Of a DNA stretch of 64,000 bases, positions 25,385 through 34,521 are shown one piece after another. The notes beneath the pieces are model-generated. The model did not search any database and was not told where the DNA came from. It worked only from the letters and a program-made list of their open reading frames with translations. The DNA is from Faecalibacterium prausnitzii (GTDB lineage Bacteria; Bacillota; Clostridia; Oscillospirales; Ruminococcaceae): positions 1 through 64,000 of the forward strand of contig SFDE01000002.1 in NCBI GenBank assembly GCA_004558805.1. Reading direction: 5' to 3'. Made by a program: the position numbers and the translations under genes. The stretch's first letter is position 1. Every line of letters starts with the position of its first letter.

Positions 25385-25423
25385 CGGAAACCGCTTGATT
25401 TAGCTCGGTTTCCGCACTAGAAT
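25385..25423 (+). promoter_or_regulatory. Promoter and TetR operator of the galactoside operon
   Basis: TTGATT (25395-25400), 17 bases, TAGAAT (25418-25423). CGGAAACCG (25385-25393) and CGGTTTCCG (25406-25414) form a 9-bp inverted repeat that brackets the -35 box and lies partly in the spacer. It is the likely operator for the TetR encoded next, giving autoregulation and control of the sugar genes. Confidence 0.75.
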
Positions 25424-25466
25424 GGAAACTAGAAAAGCAAGCACAGTTTCCACAAGGAGGACGCTC

Positions 25467-26030
25467 ATGCAGGAAAAGCTCGATGCGCTGGTGCGCACAC
25501 AGGCGATGCAGTTATTCCGTCAACAGGGGCTGCATTTCACCATGCAACAGGTGGCAGAGCCGCTGCACATCAGCAAAAAGACCATCTACACCGTTTACCC
25601 CTCCAAGGAGGCGCTTCTGCTGGACATGGTAGACCATGCCTTTGCGGAGATCCACCACTGCAAGCAGAAAATTCTGGCGGGCAGCGGTACTTTGCAGGAG
25701 AAGCTGCGGGCGGTCATCATTGCCATGCCGACAGAATACGCCGCGCTGGACCTGCGGCAGATGAAGGAGCTGGACGAGAAATACCCGGTGGTGGCGGCGC
25801 AGGTGCGCAGTCAATTGGAAAACGGGTGGGAACCCACCATGGCGCTGCTGGAACAGGCTGTGGCAGAGGGGGTCATGCGTCCGGTGTCCCTGCCGGTGCT
25901 GCGGCAGATGATCACCGCATCCATCGAGAGCTTTCTGGCAGACCGCAGTCTGGCAGAAAGCGGGGTGCATTATGTGGCTGTACTGGAGGAAATGATCTCG
26001 ATTCTACTGGAAGGAGTGCTGCCGCGATGA
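25467..26030 (+). CDS. TetR-family repressor of the galactoside operon
   Basis: The ATG at 25467 has AAGGAGG in front and gives 187 residues. An N-terminal HTH (about residues 10-55: AMQLFRQQGLHFTMQQVAEP, ISKKTIYTVYPSKEALL) is followed by a helical ligand domain. It is the first gene of the operon; its TGA overlaps the ATG of the GH2 gene (ATGA). A perfect 9-bp dyad in the promoter supports autoregulation. The inducer is presumably a galactoside or a product of it. Confidence 0.88.
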   Translation: MQEKLDALVRTQAMQLFRQQGLHFTMQQVAEPLHISKKTIYTVYPSKEALLLDMVDHAFAEIHHCKQKILAGSGTLQEKLRAVIIAMPTEYAALDLRQMKELDEKYPVVAAQVRSQLENGWEPTMALLEQAVAEGVMRPVSLPVLRQMITASIESFLADRSLAESGVHYVAVLEEMISILLEGVLPR

Positions 26031-28408
26031 AACACAGCTTTTGCGAGGACTGGGAGTTTACAAGACACTGGACGGAAGCCTTTGGCAAGGGGCTGCCTGT
26101 ACCAAAACCGCAAGCCGTCCGCTTGCCCCATACCTGCCGGGAGGTGCCACTGCACTATGCCTCCCCCGCCGATTACGAGATGGTCTGCGGCTACCGCAAA
26201 CGGTTCCGGGTGCCGCCGGTGCAGGCTGCGCCCCGGCTGTTTGTCCGCTTTGACGGAGCCGCCCATCAGGCAGTGGTGCGGGTCAACGGCAGGGTTGCCG
26301 GGCAGCACCGGGGCGGCTATACCGGCTTTGCGGTGGAGATCACAGACCTTGTGGACCGGGAGGGTGAGAACCTGCTGACCGTGCAATTGGATACCCGGGA
26401 AGACCCGACCATTCCACCCTTTGGCTTTGTCATCGACTACCTGACCTACGGCGGGCTGTACCGGGAGGTCTGGCTGGAAGCTACGGCAGAAAGCCGCCTG
26501 ACTGATTTGTTCGTCTATACGCCCACCCTGCATGATGCCGTGGTGCAGTGGACGGCAGAGCTTACACCCGCAGCCGTGGCGGTCCGCATCCGGCTGGAGA
26601 CCGCAGACGGCACCCTGCTGACCCAGCAGACCGCACAGGCGGCAGAAACCGGGAAGATGCAGCTTTCCATCCCGGACGCACAGCCGTGGGATACCGAGCA
26701 CCCGGTTTTACATCATGCCGTGGCAGAGCTTTTGAACGCAGCCGGACAACCCATCGACCGCAAACAGGTGACGTTTGGCTTCCGCACCGCAGAGTTCCGG
26801 GCGGATGGCTTCTACCTCAACGGCAAAAAGACCTTCCTGCGTGGGTTGAACCGACACCAGAGCTACCCGTACATCGGCTACGCCGCACCGGAAAGCCTGC
26901 AGCGGGAGGATGCCCGCATTTTGCAGGAGGAGCTGCACTGCACCGCCGTGCGCACCAGCCACTACCCCCAAAGTCCATATTTTCTGGACGAGTGCGACCG
27001 GCGGGGTCTGCTGGTGTTCACCGAGCTGCCGGGCTGGCAGCACATCGGGGACGACAACTGGAAGGACGCCGCCTGTGAAATGCTGCGGGAGATGCTCCTG
27101 CAAAACCGCAGCCATCCCAGCATCATCCTGTGGGGCGTGCGCATCAACGAGAGCGTGGACGACGATGCCTTCTACTCCCGCACCAACAAAATCGCCCATC
27201 AGCTGGACCCCAGCCGTGCCACCTCCGGTGTGCGATATCTGGAAAAGAGCCATCTGCTGGAGGACGTCTACGCCTACAACGATTTTTCCCACAACGGCGT
27301 AACGCCCGGCGCAAAGCCCAAAAAGGACGTGACCCCGGATATGGGCAAGGCGCTGCTCATCTCGGAATGCAACGGTCATATGTACCCCACCAAAGCCTTT
27401 GACGATGGTTCCCATCGGCAGGAACACGCCCTGCGGCACGTCCGGGTGCAGAACGCCGCCTATGCCAGCGGAGAGCACGCCGGGTGCTTTGGCTGGTGTA
27501 TGTTCGACTACCAGACCCACAAGGACTTTGGCTCCGGTGACCGCATCTGCTACCACGGTGTGCTGGACAGCTTCCGCAACCCCAAATTGGCGGCTGCGGT
27601 CTATGCCAGTCAGGGTGACGCTGACCCGGTGCTGGCGGTCAGCTCCTCCATGGACATTGGCGATAACCCCACCGGGCAGCTGGGCACGGCCTACGTTTTC
27701 AGCAATGCCCAGCAGGTAAAGCTTTACAAAAACGATGTGTTCGTCACCGCCCTGCGCCGCAGCGAGTGGACAGCCCTGCCGCATCCGCCCTTTGTAATGG
27801 ACGATCCCATTGGCGAGCTGCTGGAAACGCAGGAGCACTTTTCCCCCTCCAAGGCAGCCGCTGTGCGGGACTGCCTGCTGGCTGCCGGGAAATATGGGCT
27901 GCCGGGGCTGCCGCTTGCCTACAAGGTCAAATTCGGCTGGTGTATGCTGCACTACAAAATGACCTTTGAGGATGGCGTAGCCCTCTACGGCAAGTACGTC
28001 GGCAACTGGGGCGGCGAGGCTACCCGCTGGCGGTTCGATGCCGTGCAGGACGGCAATGTGGTGCGCAGCGTGACCCTTTGCCCCAGCGCAAAGCTGCACT
28101 TGGAAGTCAAGGTCAGCCGGACGGCTCTTCGGGAAAAAGATACTTACGATATGGCGGCTGTCCGGGTGCGCATTCTGGACGAGAACGGCACCCCTGCCCC
28201 CTACGCACAGTTCCCGGTGCAGTTTGCGGTGGAGGGCAGCGCCGCCCTTGTGGGTCCACAGACCGCCGTTGCCGAGGGCGGCATGACCGGAACCTATCTG
28301 CGCACCGTGGGCACTGCCGGAGAAGCCCTGCTGACCGTTTCTGCCCCGCAGACCCAGCCCGTTGCGGTGCGGTTCACCATTGAAAAGGAGAACGCTGTAT
28401 GGAACTGA
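26027..28408 (+). CDS. Glycoside hydrolase family 2, probable beta-galactosidase
   Basis: Start at the ATG overlapping the TetR stop, with GGAAGGAG in front; 793 residues, no signal peptide. A sugar-binding domain (about 20-180, with VRVNGRVAGQHRGGYTGF) and an Ig-like domain precede the TIM barrel with GVRINES (acid/base Glu near residue 374) and LLISECNGHMYP (nucleophile Glu near 446). C-terminal beta domains follow. GH2 enzymes hydrolyse beta-galactosides, glucuronides or mannosides; the partner GH36 and MelB-like carrier favour galactosides. It overlaps the next gene by 10 bases. Confidence 0.9.
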   Translation: MKHSFCEDWEFTRHWTEAFGKGLPVPKPQAVRLPHTCREVPLHYASPADYEMVCGYRKRFRVPPVQAAPRLFVRFDGAAHQAVVRVNGRVAGQHRGGYTGFAVEITDLVDREGENLLTVQLDTREDPTIPPFGFVIDYLTYGGLYREVWLEATAESRLTDLFVYTPTLHDAVVQWTAELTPAAVAVRIRLETADGTLLTQQTAQAAETGKMQLSIPDAQPWDTEHPVLHHAVAELLNAAGQPIDRKQVTFGFRTAEFRADGFYLNGKKTFLRGLNRHQSYPYIGYAAPESLQREDARILQEELHCTAVRTSHYPQSPYFLDECDRRGLLVFTELPGWQHIGDDNWKDAACEMLREMLLQNRSHPSIILWGVRINESVDDDAFYSRTNKIAHQLDPSRATSGVRYLEKSHLLEDVYAYNDFSHNGVTPGAKPKKDVTPDMGKALLISECNGHMYPTKAFDDGSHRQEHALRHVRVQNAAYASGEHAGCFGWCMFDYQTHKDFGSGDRICYHGVLDSFRNPKLAAAVYASQGDADPVLAVSSSMDIGDNPTGQLGTAYVFSNAQQVKLYKNDVFVTALRRSEWTALPHPPFVMDDPIGELLETQEHFSPSKAAAVRDCLLAAGKYGLPGLPLAYKVKFGWCMLHYKMTFEDGVALYGKYVGNWGGEATRWRFDAVQDGNVVRSVTLCPSAKLHLEVKVSRTALREKDTYDMAAVRVRILDENGTPAPYAQFPVQFAVEGSAALVGPQTAVAEGGMTGTYLRTVGTAGEALLTVSAPQTQPVAVRFTIEKENAVWN

Positions 28409-29784
28409 CCCTGAAACAGAAAACCGCATTTGGTATTGGTGCCGTGGGCAAGGATATGGTATATGCCCTGTCGGCTTCTTACGTCATGTATTATTATCAG
28501 GATGTGCTGGGGCTTTCCGCCAGCTTTGTGGGCGTCGTGCTCATGGTGGCCCGGTTCTTTGATGCCTTCAACGACCCCTTTATGGGGGTTCTGGTGGCAA
28601 AGACCCGCACCCGCTGGGGACGTTTCCGTCCGTGGATCTTTTCCGGCACGCTGCTCAATGCGCTGGTGCTCTACGCCCTGTTTGCCGCCCCGGTACTGGA
28701 CGAAGCGGCGTTGATGATCTATTTCTGCGTGGTGTACATCCTGTGGGGCGTCACCTATACCATGATGGATATTCCATACTGGTCCATGATCCCCGCCGTG
28801 ACCCGCACCCCAAAAGACCGGGAGAACCTTTCCATGGTGGGGCGTACCTGTGCAGGCGTTGGTTCTGCCCTCATCGCCATGTTCACCATGCTGCTGGTGG
28901 GAGCCCTTGGCGGCGACAGCGAGCGCGCTGGCTTCCGCTGGGTGGCATTGATCGTAGCGGCAATTTTTGCAGTGACAGAGCTGGTGTGCTGCGTTTCCAT
29001 GAAAGAAACCACCCCCAGTGAGATGAAGACCGCCACCGTAAAGGAGATGTTCTCCGCCCTGTTCCGCAACGATCAGGCTATGGTAGTGGTAGGCAGCATC
29101 GTGCTGATCAACTCGGCGCTGTACCTTACCTCCAACTTCATCATCTATTTCTTCAAGTACGACCTTGGCGGTGCAGGCTGGAAAGCCACCTATACCCTGT
29201 TTTCCACCGTGGGCGGTGCGGCACAGATCCTTGGCATGATGGTGCTTTACCCCTTGCTGCGCAAAAAGTTCAGCAGTACGCAGGTATTTCACCTGAGCCT
29301 CGTGCTGGCGCTGTGCGGCTACGGCACCCTGCTGGTGTTCTGCCTGACCGGTCTTTCCCACAGTCTGGCGCTGCTGTGCATCCCGGGCGTGGTAGTGTTT
29401 GCCTGCAACGGGATGCTGACCGTGCTGACCACCCTGTTCCTTTCCAACAGCGTGGATTACGGCCAGCTTAAGACCGGCCGCCGGGAGGAGAGCGTTATCT
29501 TTTCCATGCAGACCTTTGTGGTCAAGGCTGCCTCCGGTGTGGCGGTATTCCTGACCGGCATCGGGCTGGACCTGATCGGTCTTGTGGGCAACACGGAGGA
29601 GACCGGCCCGGTGGCAGTACAAAGCGCCGGAACCCTGCTGGGTCTGCGCCTGATGATGACCGTTCTGCCCATGCTGGTGCTGGCTGGTGCGCTGGTGCTG
29701 TTCCGCCGCAAGTTTGTTCTGACCGATGCCCGCGCTGCCGAGATCAGCGTACAGCTCCACGGGGAGGAAGCGCACCATGACTGA
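28399..29784 (+). CDS. GPH-family (MelB-like) sugar:cation symporter
   Basis: This 461-residue, twelve-helix carrier has the GPH signatures KQKTAFGIGAVGKDMVYALS, RFFDAFNDPFMGVLVAKTRT with RWGRFRPWI, and DIPYWSMIPAVTRTPKDREN. Members such as MelB import melibiose or other glycosides with Na+ or H+. It starts inside the last codons of the GH2 gene and overlaps the GH36 start by 8 bases, so the four genes form one tightly coupled operon. The imported sugar is probably an oligosaccharide cut by the two flanking hydrolases. Confidence 0.93.
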   Translation: MELTLKQKTAFGIGAVGKDMVYALSASYVMYYYQDVLGLSASFVGVVLMVARFFDAFNDPFMGVLVAKTRTRWGRFRPWIFSGTLLNALVLYALFAAPVLDEAALMIYFCVVYILWGVTYTMMDIPYWSMIPAVTRTPKDRENLSMVGRTCAGVGSALIAMFTMLLVGALGGDSERAGFRWVALIVAAIFAVTELVCCVSMKETTPSEMKTATVKEMFSALFRNDQAMVVVGSIVLINSALYLTSNFIIYFFKYDLGGAGWKATYTLFSTVGGAAQILGMMVLYPLLRKKFSSTQVFHLSLVLALCGYGTLLVFCLTGLSHSLALLCIPGVVVFACNGMLTVLTTLFLSNSVDYGQLKTGRREESVIFSMQTFVVKAASGVAVFLTGIGLDLIGLVGNTEETGPVAVQSAGTLLGLRLMMTVLPMLVLAGALVLFRRKFVLTDARAAEISVQLHGEEAHHD

Positions 29785-31378
29785 AATGCTGCACTGGTAC
29801 GCAGAGACCACCGGCGGTGTGCGGCAGGGCAATGCCCCGGTGCACTCGGGCTGCGGTGCGCTGCATCTGACGGCAGACCTGCCCGCCGGGACGCTGAAGG
29901 CGGTGCGTGCCGAGATGCCGTGGACGATGGAAGCAGACGAGCGTCTGTTCATGAACGGCTACCAGACATGGACCTACAGCCCGGAGCTGGACCGGAACGG
30001 CAAGCTGCGCGGCACCGATCACATCCCCGGCTTTCTGCGCAAAAAATATGCCTTTGACCGCTACGGCGATTATCATTTTGCGCCTTACGGACATCAAAAG
30101 GGGCAGAGCCACGGCTTTTCCTACTGCTATTTCCGCAAGGGCAAGCAGTTCCGTCTGGTGGCATCGCTGGACGAGAAGCCGGGCTACACCATCCTCCGCT
30201 ACGACAGCGGCAAAGCCCTGCTGACGCTGGAGCGTGACTGCGCCGGGGTGGAGCATCCCGGCGGCAGTTTCCCACTCCTTGACCTGTTTTTTGCCGAGGG
30301 CGGCGAGACTGAGGTGTTCGACGGCTGGTTTCATGCCATGGGCATCAAGCCCCGGACTGAAAAGAAACTGGCAGGCTATTCCAGTTGGTACAACCGCTAT
30401 CAGGACATCACCGAGGATACCATCCGGGAGGATCTGACCGGATGTCGCAGCCTGCTTTGCCCGGGAGACCTGTTCCAGATCGATGATGGCTGGGAGCCGA
30501 AGGTGGGCGACTGGCTGGAAACAGATGCACAGAAATTCCCCCACGGGCTGAAAGGCATGGTGGAGGAAATTCATGCCACTGGCTTTCAGGCCGGGCTATG
30601 GCTTGCACCCTTTGTGTGCGAAAAGAACTCCGCCCTTTTCCGGCAGCACCCGGACTGGCTGCTGAAAGTGGACGGCAAACCGTGGTGCTGCGGCAGCAAC
30701 TGGAGCAGCTTTTATGCGCTGGATATCGACAACCCGGCCGTGCTGGACTATCTGCGCCGGGTGTTCGACCGGGTGCTGAACGACTGGGGCTTCGACCTTG
30801 TCAAGCTGGATTTTCTGTACGGCGCTGCCCCCTTTGGCAACGCCCACGAGAATCGTGCCGCCCGGATGCGCCGTGCCATGGAACTGCTGCGCAGTTGGTG
30901 CGGACAAAAGACTATCCTTGGCTGCGGCGTACCGGTGATGTCCGCCTTTGGGCTGGTGGAGTACTGCCGCGTCAGTTGTGACGTGAGCTTGGACTGGGAC
31001 GATGTATGGTATATGCGCCTGTTCCACCGGGAGCGGGTGTCCACAAAGCAGGCGCTGAACAACACGGTGTTCCGGCGTCAGCTCAATGACCGTGCCTACG
31101 GCAGCGACCCGGATGTGTTCTTCCTCCGGGAGGAAAACTGCAAGTTGACGGCAGAGCAAAAACGCACCCTTGCCACGGTCAATGCCCTGCTGGGCAATGT
31201 GTTCCTTACCTCGGATATGCCGTCTCACTACACGGATGCGCAGCGGGCAGAGTACCGCCGTCTGCGCACCCTCTTTGAGCACGCCACGCAGGTGAAGGCA
31301 GAAGCGGAAAACGACCGTCTCTATATCCGGTATCTGCTGGACGGAACTCCACAAAAAATCTGTTTCGACCTGTTCTGA
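29777..31378 (+). CDS. Glycoside hydrolase family 36 alpha-galactosidase
   Basis: The ATG at 29777 (GGGGAGGAAG in front) gives 533 residues. YSSWYNRYQDITEDTI, FQIDDGWEPKVGDW, GLWLAPFVCEKNS and FDLVKLDFLYGA fit GH36/clan D, with Asp of KLDF (about residue 344) as nucleophile; an Asp in SCDVSLDWDD (about 400) is the candidate acid/base. It is shorter than 700-residue GH36 enzymes because the N-terminal beta domain is reduced. It cleaves terminal alpha-galactose from raffinose-type sugars or melibiose, in the cytoplasm. Last gene of the operon. Confidence 0.88.
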   Translation: MTEMLHWYAETTGGVRQGNAPVHSGCGALHLTADLPAGTLKAVRAEMPWTMEADERLFMNGYQTWTYSPELDRNGKLRGTDHIPGFLRKKYAFDRYGDYHFAPYGHQKGQSHGFSYCYFRKGKQFRLVASLDEKPGYTILRYDSGKALLTLERDCAGVEHPGGSFPLLDLFFAEGGETEVFDGWFHAMGIKPRTEKKLAGYSSWYNRYQDITEDTIREDLTGCRSLLCPGDLFQIDDGWEPKVGDWLETDAQKFPHGLKGMVEEIHATGFQAGLWLAPFVCEKNSALFRQHPDWLLKVDGKPWCCGSNWSSFYALDIDNPAVLDYLRRVFDRVLNDWGFDLVKLDFLYGAAPFGNAHENRAARMRRAMELLRSWCGQKTILGCGVPVMSAFGLVEYCRVSCDVSLDWDDVWYMRLFHRERVSTKQALNNTVFRRQLNDRAYGSDPDVFFLREENCKLTAEQKRTLATVNALLGNVFLTSDMPSHYTDAQRAEYRRLRTLFEHATQVKAEAENDRLYIRYLLDGTPQKICFDLF

Positions 31379-31404
31379 CAGTGCGAACAAACCACAACAA
31401 AACC

Positions 31405-31458
31405 ACACCCGCCCATGTACTGTGCTTTGCACACAATACGCAGGCGGGTGTTTTGCTG
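31405..31458 (+). terminator. Terminator of the galactoside operon
   Basis: ACACCCGCC pairs with GGCGGGTGT, followed by TTTGCTGTT; an inner TGTGC/GCACA stem extends it. Confidence 0.75.
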
Positions 31459-31635
31459 TTCTTCCGGTACGATCCTCCGTTTTTTAAATACAGCTTGGGT
31501 CTGTGCAGCACCGACGGTGTCACATCCTGCGCTCAAAGTTCTACCGGAACAGCTCATACGACGTCCGCAGACGCTTCAGGGTCTCTGCCCGCAATGCCGC
31601 AGATAATGCAGGCAGGAGTGTCGACGTTTCTTCCT

Positions 31636-32295
31636 TTACCCCTGATGCCGCTTTTTGAAGTCGGCTTCGATCTCCTCTTTCCACTCTGCACCGATGGATG
31701 TCGGGCAGGCTGCCTGCCGCATCCGGCAGACCGTTTCGCTGACCACCTGGTAATTGACTGCCACGCCCTGCGCATCGTTCTCGAACCGCACCGCCCGGTC
31801 TGCCCCGATGCCGAAGCGGGCAGCTTCCTGCACAGCGTCCATGTTGGCACCAAGGAACAGAAATTCCCAGCCGTACTGTTCTTTTTCCCGCTCGATCATC
31901 CGGCGGATCTTCTCGTAGGTAAACCGCTTGCTGGCGTTTTCCAGCCCATCGGTGGTGATGACAAAGATGACCTTTTCGGCACGCTGGTCCTCCGGCAGAT
32001 GGCGCTGGATGTTCACCATCTTCTCCACGCCGTAACCGATGGCATCCAGCAGCGCCGTACAACCCCGGACGTAGTAGTCCTTTTCGGTCAGCGGTGCAAC
32101 GGCGTGCAGGGGAAAGCGGTCGTGCAGCAACTGCACCTCGTGGTCGAACAGGATGGTGGTCACGTTGGCTTCGCCCTCCTGCTCCTTCTGCCGGGTCAGC
32201 ATGGCGTTGAACCCGCCGATGGTGTCCGGTTCCAGTCCGCCCATGGAGCCGCTGCGGTCAAGGATGAAAACAAGCTCGGTAAGATTCTTCTTCAT
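31636..32295 (-). CDS. Von Willebrand factor A domain protein
   Basis: From the ATG at 32295 (GGAGGGCA in front) the protein has 219 residues and is almost entirely a VWA domain: LVFILDRSGSMGGLEPDTIG carries the MIDAS DxSxS, with the conserved Thr in VRGCTALLDAIG and Asp in TTDGLENAS. No signal peptide or membrane segment, so it is cytosolic. Such VWA proteins bind partners through a divalent metal. It follows the macro-HTH gene by 91 bases and probably forms a unit with it. Confidence 0.9.
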   Translation of the reverse strand: MKKNLTELVFILDRSGSMGGLEPDTIGGFNAMLTRQKEQEGEANVTTILFDHEVQLLHDRFPLHAVAPLTEKDYYVRGCTALLDAIGYGVEKMVNIQRHLPEDQRAEKVIFVITTDGLENASKRFTYEKIRRMIEREKEQYGWEFLFLGANMDAVQEAARFGIGADRAVRFENDAQGVAVNYQVVSETVCRMRQAACPTSIGAEWKEEIEADFKKRHQG

Positions 32296-32386
32296 AACAA
32301 ATGCCCTCCGTTTTTGTGGTGTTCCGTCTTTCTGACAAAAGGATACCACAAACCGGAGGGCAAAAGGTCAACGGGCAGGCGACAAA

Positions 32387-33418
32387 TCACGCACCCAGCT
32401 GTTCCTGATCGTATTCAAACAAAAGGGTATTGACCTGATTGATATTATAAATTTTCTGTTCCAGACAGTACCGCACGATCCAGTCCCGCTTGGAGCCATC
32501 GGAGAAGGCATAGCCTGCGCTTTTGAGCAGGTCGATGGTCTCGTCCTCGGAAAGGTGCAGCCCCACCGCAAAGGCAAGCACGGTCTTCTTTTTGGGGTTA
32601 TAGTCCCGGTTGCACTGGATTTTGGAGAAATGCTGCCGGGAGATGTTGGACTGCTTGTACACGGTGGAATCCTTCAGCCCCCGCTCGTCAATGAGCCGCA
32701 GCAGCCGGGTGGTGAAACTCTCGCCAAGGTTGTCCATCAGGTTTTCCAGACTGCGGGCTGTCCTGGGTGCGGCGGCAGGTGACGGAACTGTCCCCGTCAT
32801 CGGCAGGGTGGCATCTACCTCCAACCTGCATCGACGTTCTGCGGATTCTCTGCGCCAACGGTCAAACTGGTAGCTTTCATCGTTCTGCACTACATAGTGG
32901 TCGTCGATGTACTCCTCCACCGAGGCGAACAGCTTGCGGCTCACCGCCAGCGAGTGCCGGTCGTAAAGCACCAGATACACGGTCAGGTCGTGCTCCATGA
33001 CGTACTGTGTGATGGTGTCCACCGCAATGCGGAACGCCTGTTCTTTGGGGTAGCCATAGTTTCCGCTGGACAGCAGCGGAAAGGCCACGCTCTCGCAGTG
33101 GTACTCTGCTGCCAATTCCAGCGCAGAATGGTACGCACCAGCCAGTTGTTTTGCTTCGCCAAAAAATCCGCCGTGCCATGCCGGGCAGACCGCATGGAAG
33201 ATATACTTTGCGGGCAGTCCGAACGCCGGGGTGCACACTGCCTTGCCCAAATCGCAGTGCCCAATGGCTTCACAGGCGGCGGTCAGTTCCTGCTCCCCTG
33301 CTGCCTGATAGATGGCACGGCTGGTGCCGCTGCCCTGCAAAAGTTTCCGGTTCGCCGGGTTGACAATGGCATCCGCTGCCACCTTGGTGATATCGTTGCG
33401 GATCATCAAAAAAGGCAT
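32387..33418 (-). CDS. Macro domain fused to a C-terminal HTH domain
   Basis: Residues 1-165 are a macro domain: MIRNDITKVAADAIVNPANR, LLQGSGTSRAIYQAAG and FPLLSSGNYGYPKEQAF are its ADP-ribose-binding loops. After a Pro-rich linker (about 195-220), residues 225-343 form a Cro/XRE-like helical domain with KDSTVYKQSNISRQHFSKIQ and VLAFAVGLHLSEDETIDLLK. The macro part should bind or hydrolyse ADP-ribose derivatives; the C-terminal part suggests DNA or protein contact. Together they look like a sensor of ADP-ribosylation. The VWA gene downstream is the likely partner. GGGAGGAACCACC precedes the ATG. Confidence 0.88.
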   Translation of the reverse strand: MPFLMIRNDITKVAADAIVNPANRKLLQGSGTSRAIYQAAGEQELTAACEAIGHCDLGKAVCTPAFGLPAKYIFHAVCPAWHGGFFGEAKQLAGAYHSALELAAEYHCESVAFPLLSSGNYGYPKEQAFRIAVDTITQYVMEHDLTVYLVLYDRHSLAVSRKLFASVEEYIDDHYVVQNDESYQFDRWRRESAERRCRLEVDATLPMTGTVPSPAAAPRTARSLENLMDNLGESFTTRLLRLIDERGLKDSTVYKQSNISRQHFSKIQCNRDYNPKKKTVLAFAVGLHLSEDETIDLLKSAGYAFSDGSKRDWIVRYCLEQKIYNINQVNTLLFEYDQEQLGA

Positions 33419-33675
33419 GGTGGTTCCTCCCTCACATGATTTTCTTCATCCTATCACATCCGGCAGGGCGGTGCAAGGGCTGCGCTTATTTTGCTGTCCA
33501 CACAGCTCTGGCAGGGAACAGGCTGTAAAAGACCGGAGCGCCGCACCAGAGAGGTATTAAGATAATGTTTTACCCTCATGCAGGCAGGTCCATCGTGAGC
33601 CTTTCCAACTTCCGCACAAGAAATAAACGCCACCAGTGTTCAGCAGACGCAAATAGATCGTTCGTTTATTTTGTT

Positions 33676-34341
33676 TTACGCTTCCCGCTGCTCCACGATT
33701 TCCAGACTGTCCCGCCCGACATGGCAAAGCAGGAACAGCACCCTCACGCCTGCGGCTTTTGCTTCGACCAGCGCTGCACCAAACTCCGGCTGCGTGCCAA
33801 CATTCGGTCTCACCTCGGTGACACCTTCCATCTGGATCACGAATGCCACTGCGCACCGATACCCTGCCCGCTGCGCCTGCGCTAGCTCGTGCAAGTGCTT
33901 CACGCCCCGTTCGGTGGGCGCATCCGGGAAATAACCGATGCCGTCCACTTCCAGTGTGCAGCCTTTGACTTCCAGCAGGTATTTCTGTTCGCCCTTTTCC
34001 ATGTAAAAATCGATGCGGGATTTTCCGTATGCAAACTCCGGTCTGACAAGGTCAAACGCCTGCTTTGAAAGCCATTCTCCTACCACCTTGTTGGGTGCCT
34101 GACTGTCCATGTTGACCCAGCCAAGTTCCTGCTTGTGTACCGCCACAAGGTCGTATTTTGTCTTGCGTTTCGGGTTGTCCGACACTTCCAGACGCACCGC
34201 CGCACCGGGCAGCAGCAGTTCCCTGCACCGTCCGGTGTTTTTGACATGGACGGTTTCCACCATGCCGTTCACATCTACATGGGCAATAAAACGGTTGGGA
34301 CGGTCAAGAAAAATGCCGTCCACGATTTTTCTGTATTTCAA
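33676..34341 (-). CDS. sfsA: SfsA-family DNA/RNA nuclease
   Basis: A TTG start (34341) six bases after GGAG gives 221 residues. DGIFLDRPNRFIAHVDVNG, VKNTGRCRELLLPGAAVRLE and LLEVKGCTLEVDGIGYFPDAPT are the conserved SfsA blocks; the ExK of LLEVKGCT belongs to a PD-(D/E)XK-like nuclease core. E. coli SfsA was named for maltose regulation; later work describes a nuclease fold. The start codon lies just after the stop of a macro-domain fragment, so the leader is shared with that relic. Confidence 0.92.
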   Translation of the reverse strand: MKYRKIVDGIFLDRPNRFIAHVDVNGMVETVHVKNTGRCRELLLPGAAVRLEVSDNPKRKTKYDLVAVHKQELGWVNMDSQAPNKVVGEWLSKQAFDLVRPEFAYGKSRIDFYMEKGEQKYLLEVKGCTLEVDGIGYFPDAPTERGVKHLHELAQAQRAGYRCAVAFVIQMEGVTEVRPNVGTQPEFGAALVEAKAAGVRVLFLLCHVGRDSLEIVEQREA

Positions 34342-34344
34342 TGT

Positions 34345-34477
34345 TTACTCCATTTTTGTCTGATATACCTGCTCCGTCCGGGCATCAAAGCAGCAGAAGA
34401 TGACCTTCATATCGTAGTCGGCGTGGCTTTGCAGCCAATCAGCCGCTGCATCATCCCTCTGGCTGCACGCCAAAACA
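34345..34477 (-). pseudogene. C-terminal fragment of a macro-domain protein
   Basis: Leftward, directly before sfsA, a frame reads ACSQRDDAAADWLQSHADYD, then MKVIFCCFDARTEQVYQ and a TAA at 34345. This resembles the last 40-45 residues of O-acetyl-ADP-ribose deacetylase-type macro proteins (a xxWLxxxPDYxMxVIFCCFD ending). The rest of such a gene is missing; upstream is the terminator of the desulfoferrodoxin gene. It is a remnant, distinct from the intact macro-HTH gene 0.9 kb away. Confidence 0.6.
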
Positions 34478-34511
34478 GGCTCCTGCAAGCGTTCAATCAC
34501 TGGCAGGAGCC
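34471..34511 (-). terminator. Terminator of the desulfoferrodoxin gene
   Basis: GGCTCCTGC with GCAGGAGCC, followed on the minus strand by TGTTTTGG; 10 bases after the dfx stop. Confidence 0.75.
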
Positions 34512-34521
34512 CGTTTATTTC

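Noticed and set aside
31541..31635. Extra leftward text after the VWA stop (ETLKRLRTSYELFR)
   Set aside because: It is in another frame than VWA and only 30 codons long without a start; too weak to call a gene.
33430..33675. Possible RNA gene or promoter element between sfsA and the macro-HTH gene
   Set aside because: Only a weak AATAAACG/CGTTTATT pairing is seen, which most likely just ends the sfsA transcript.
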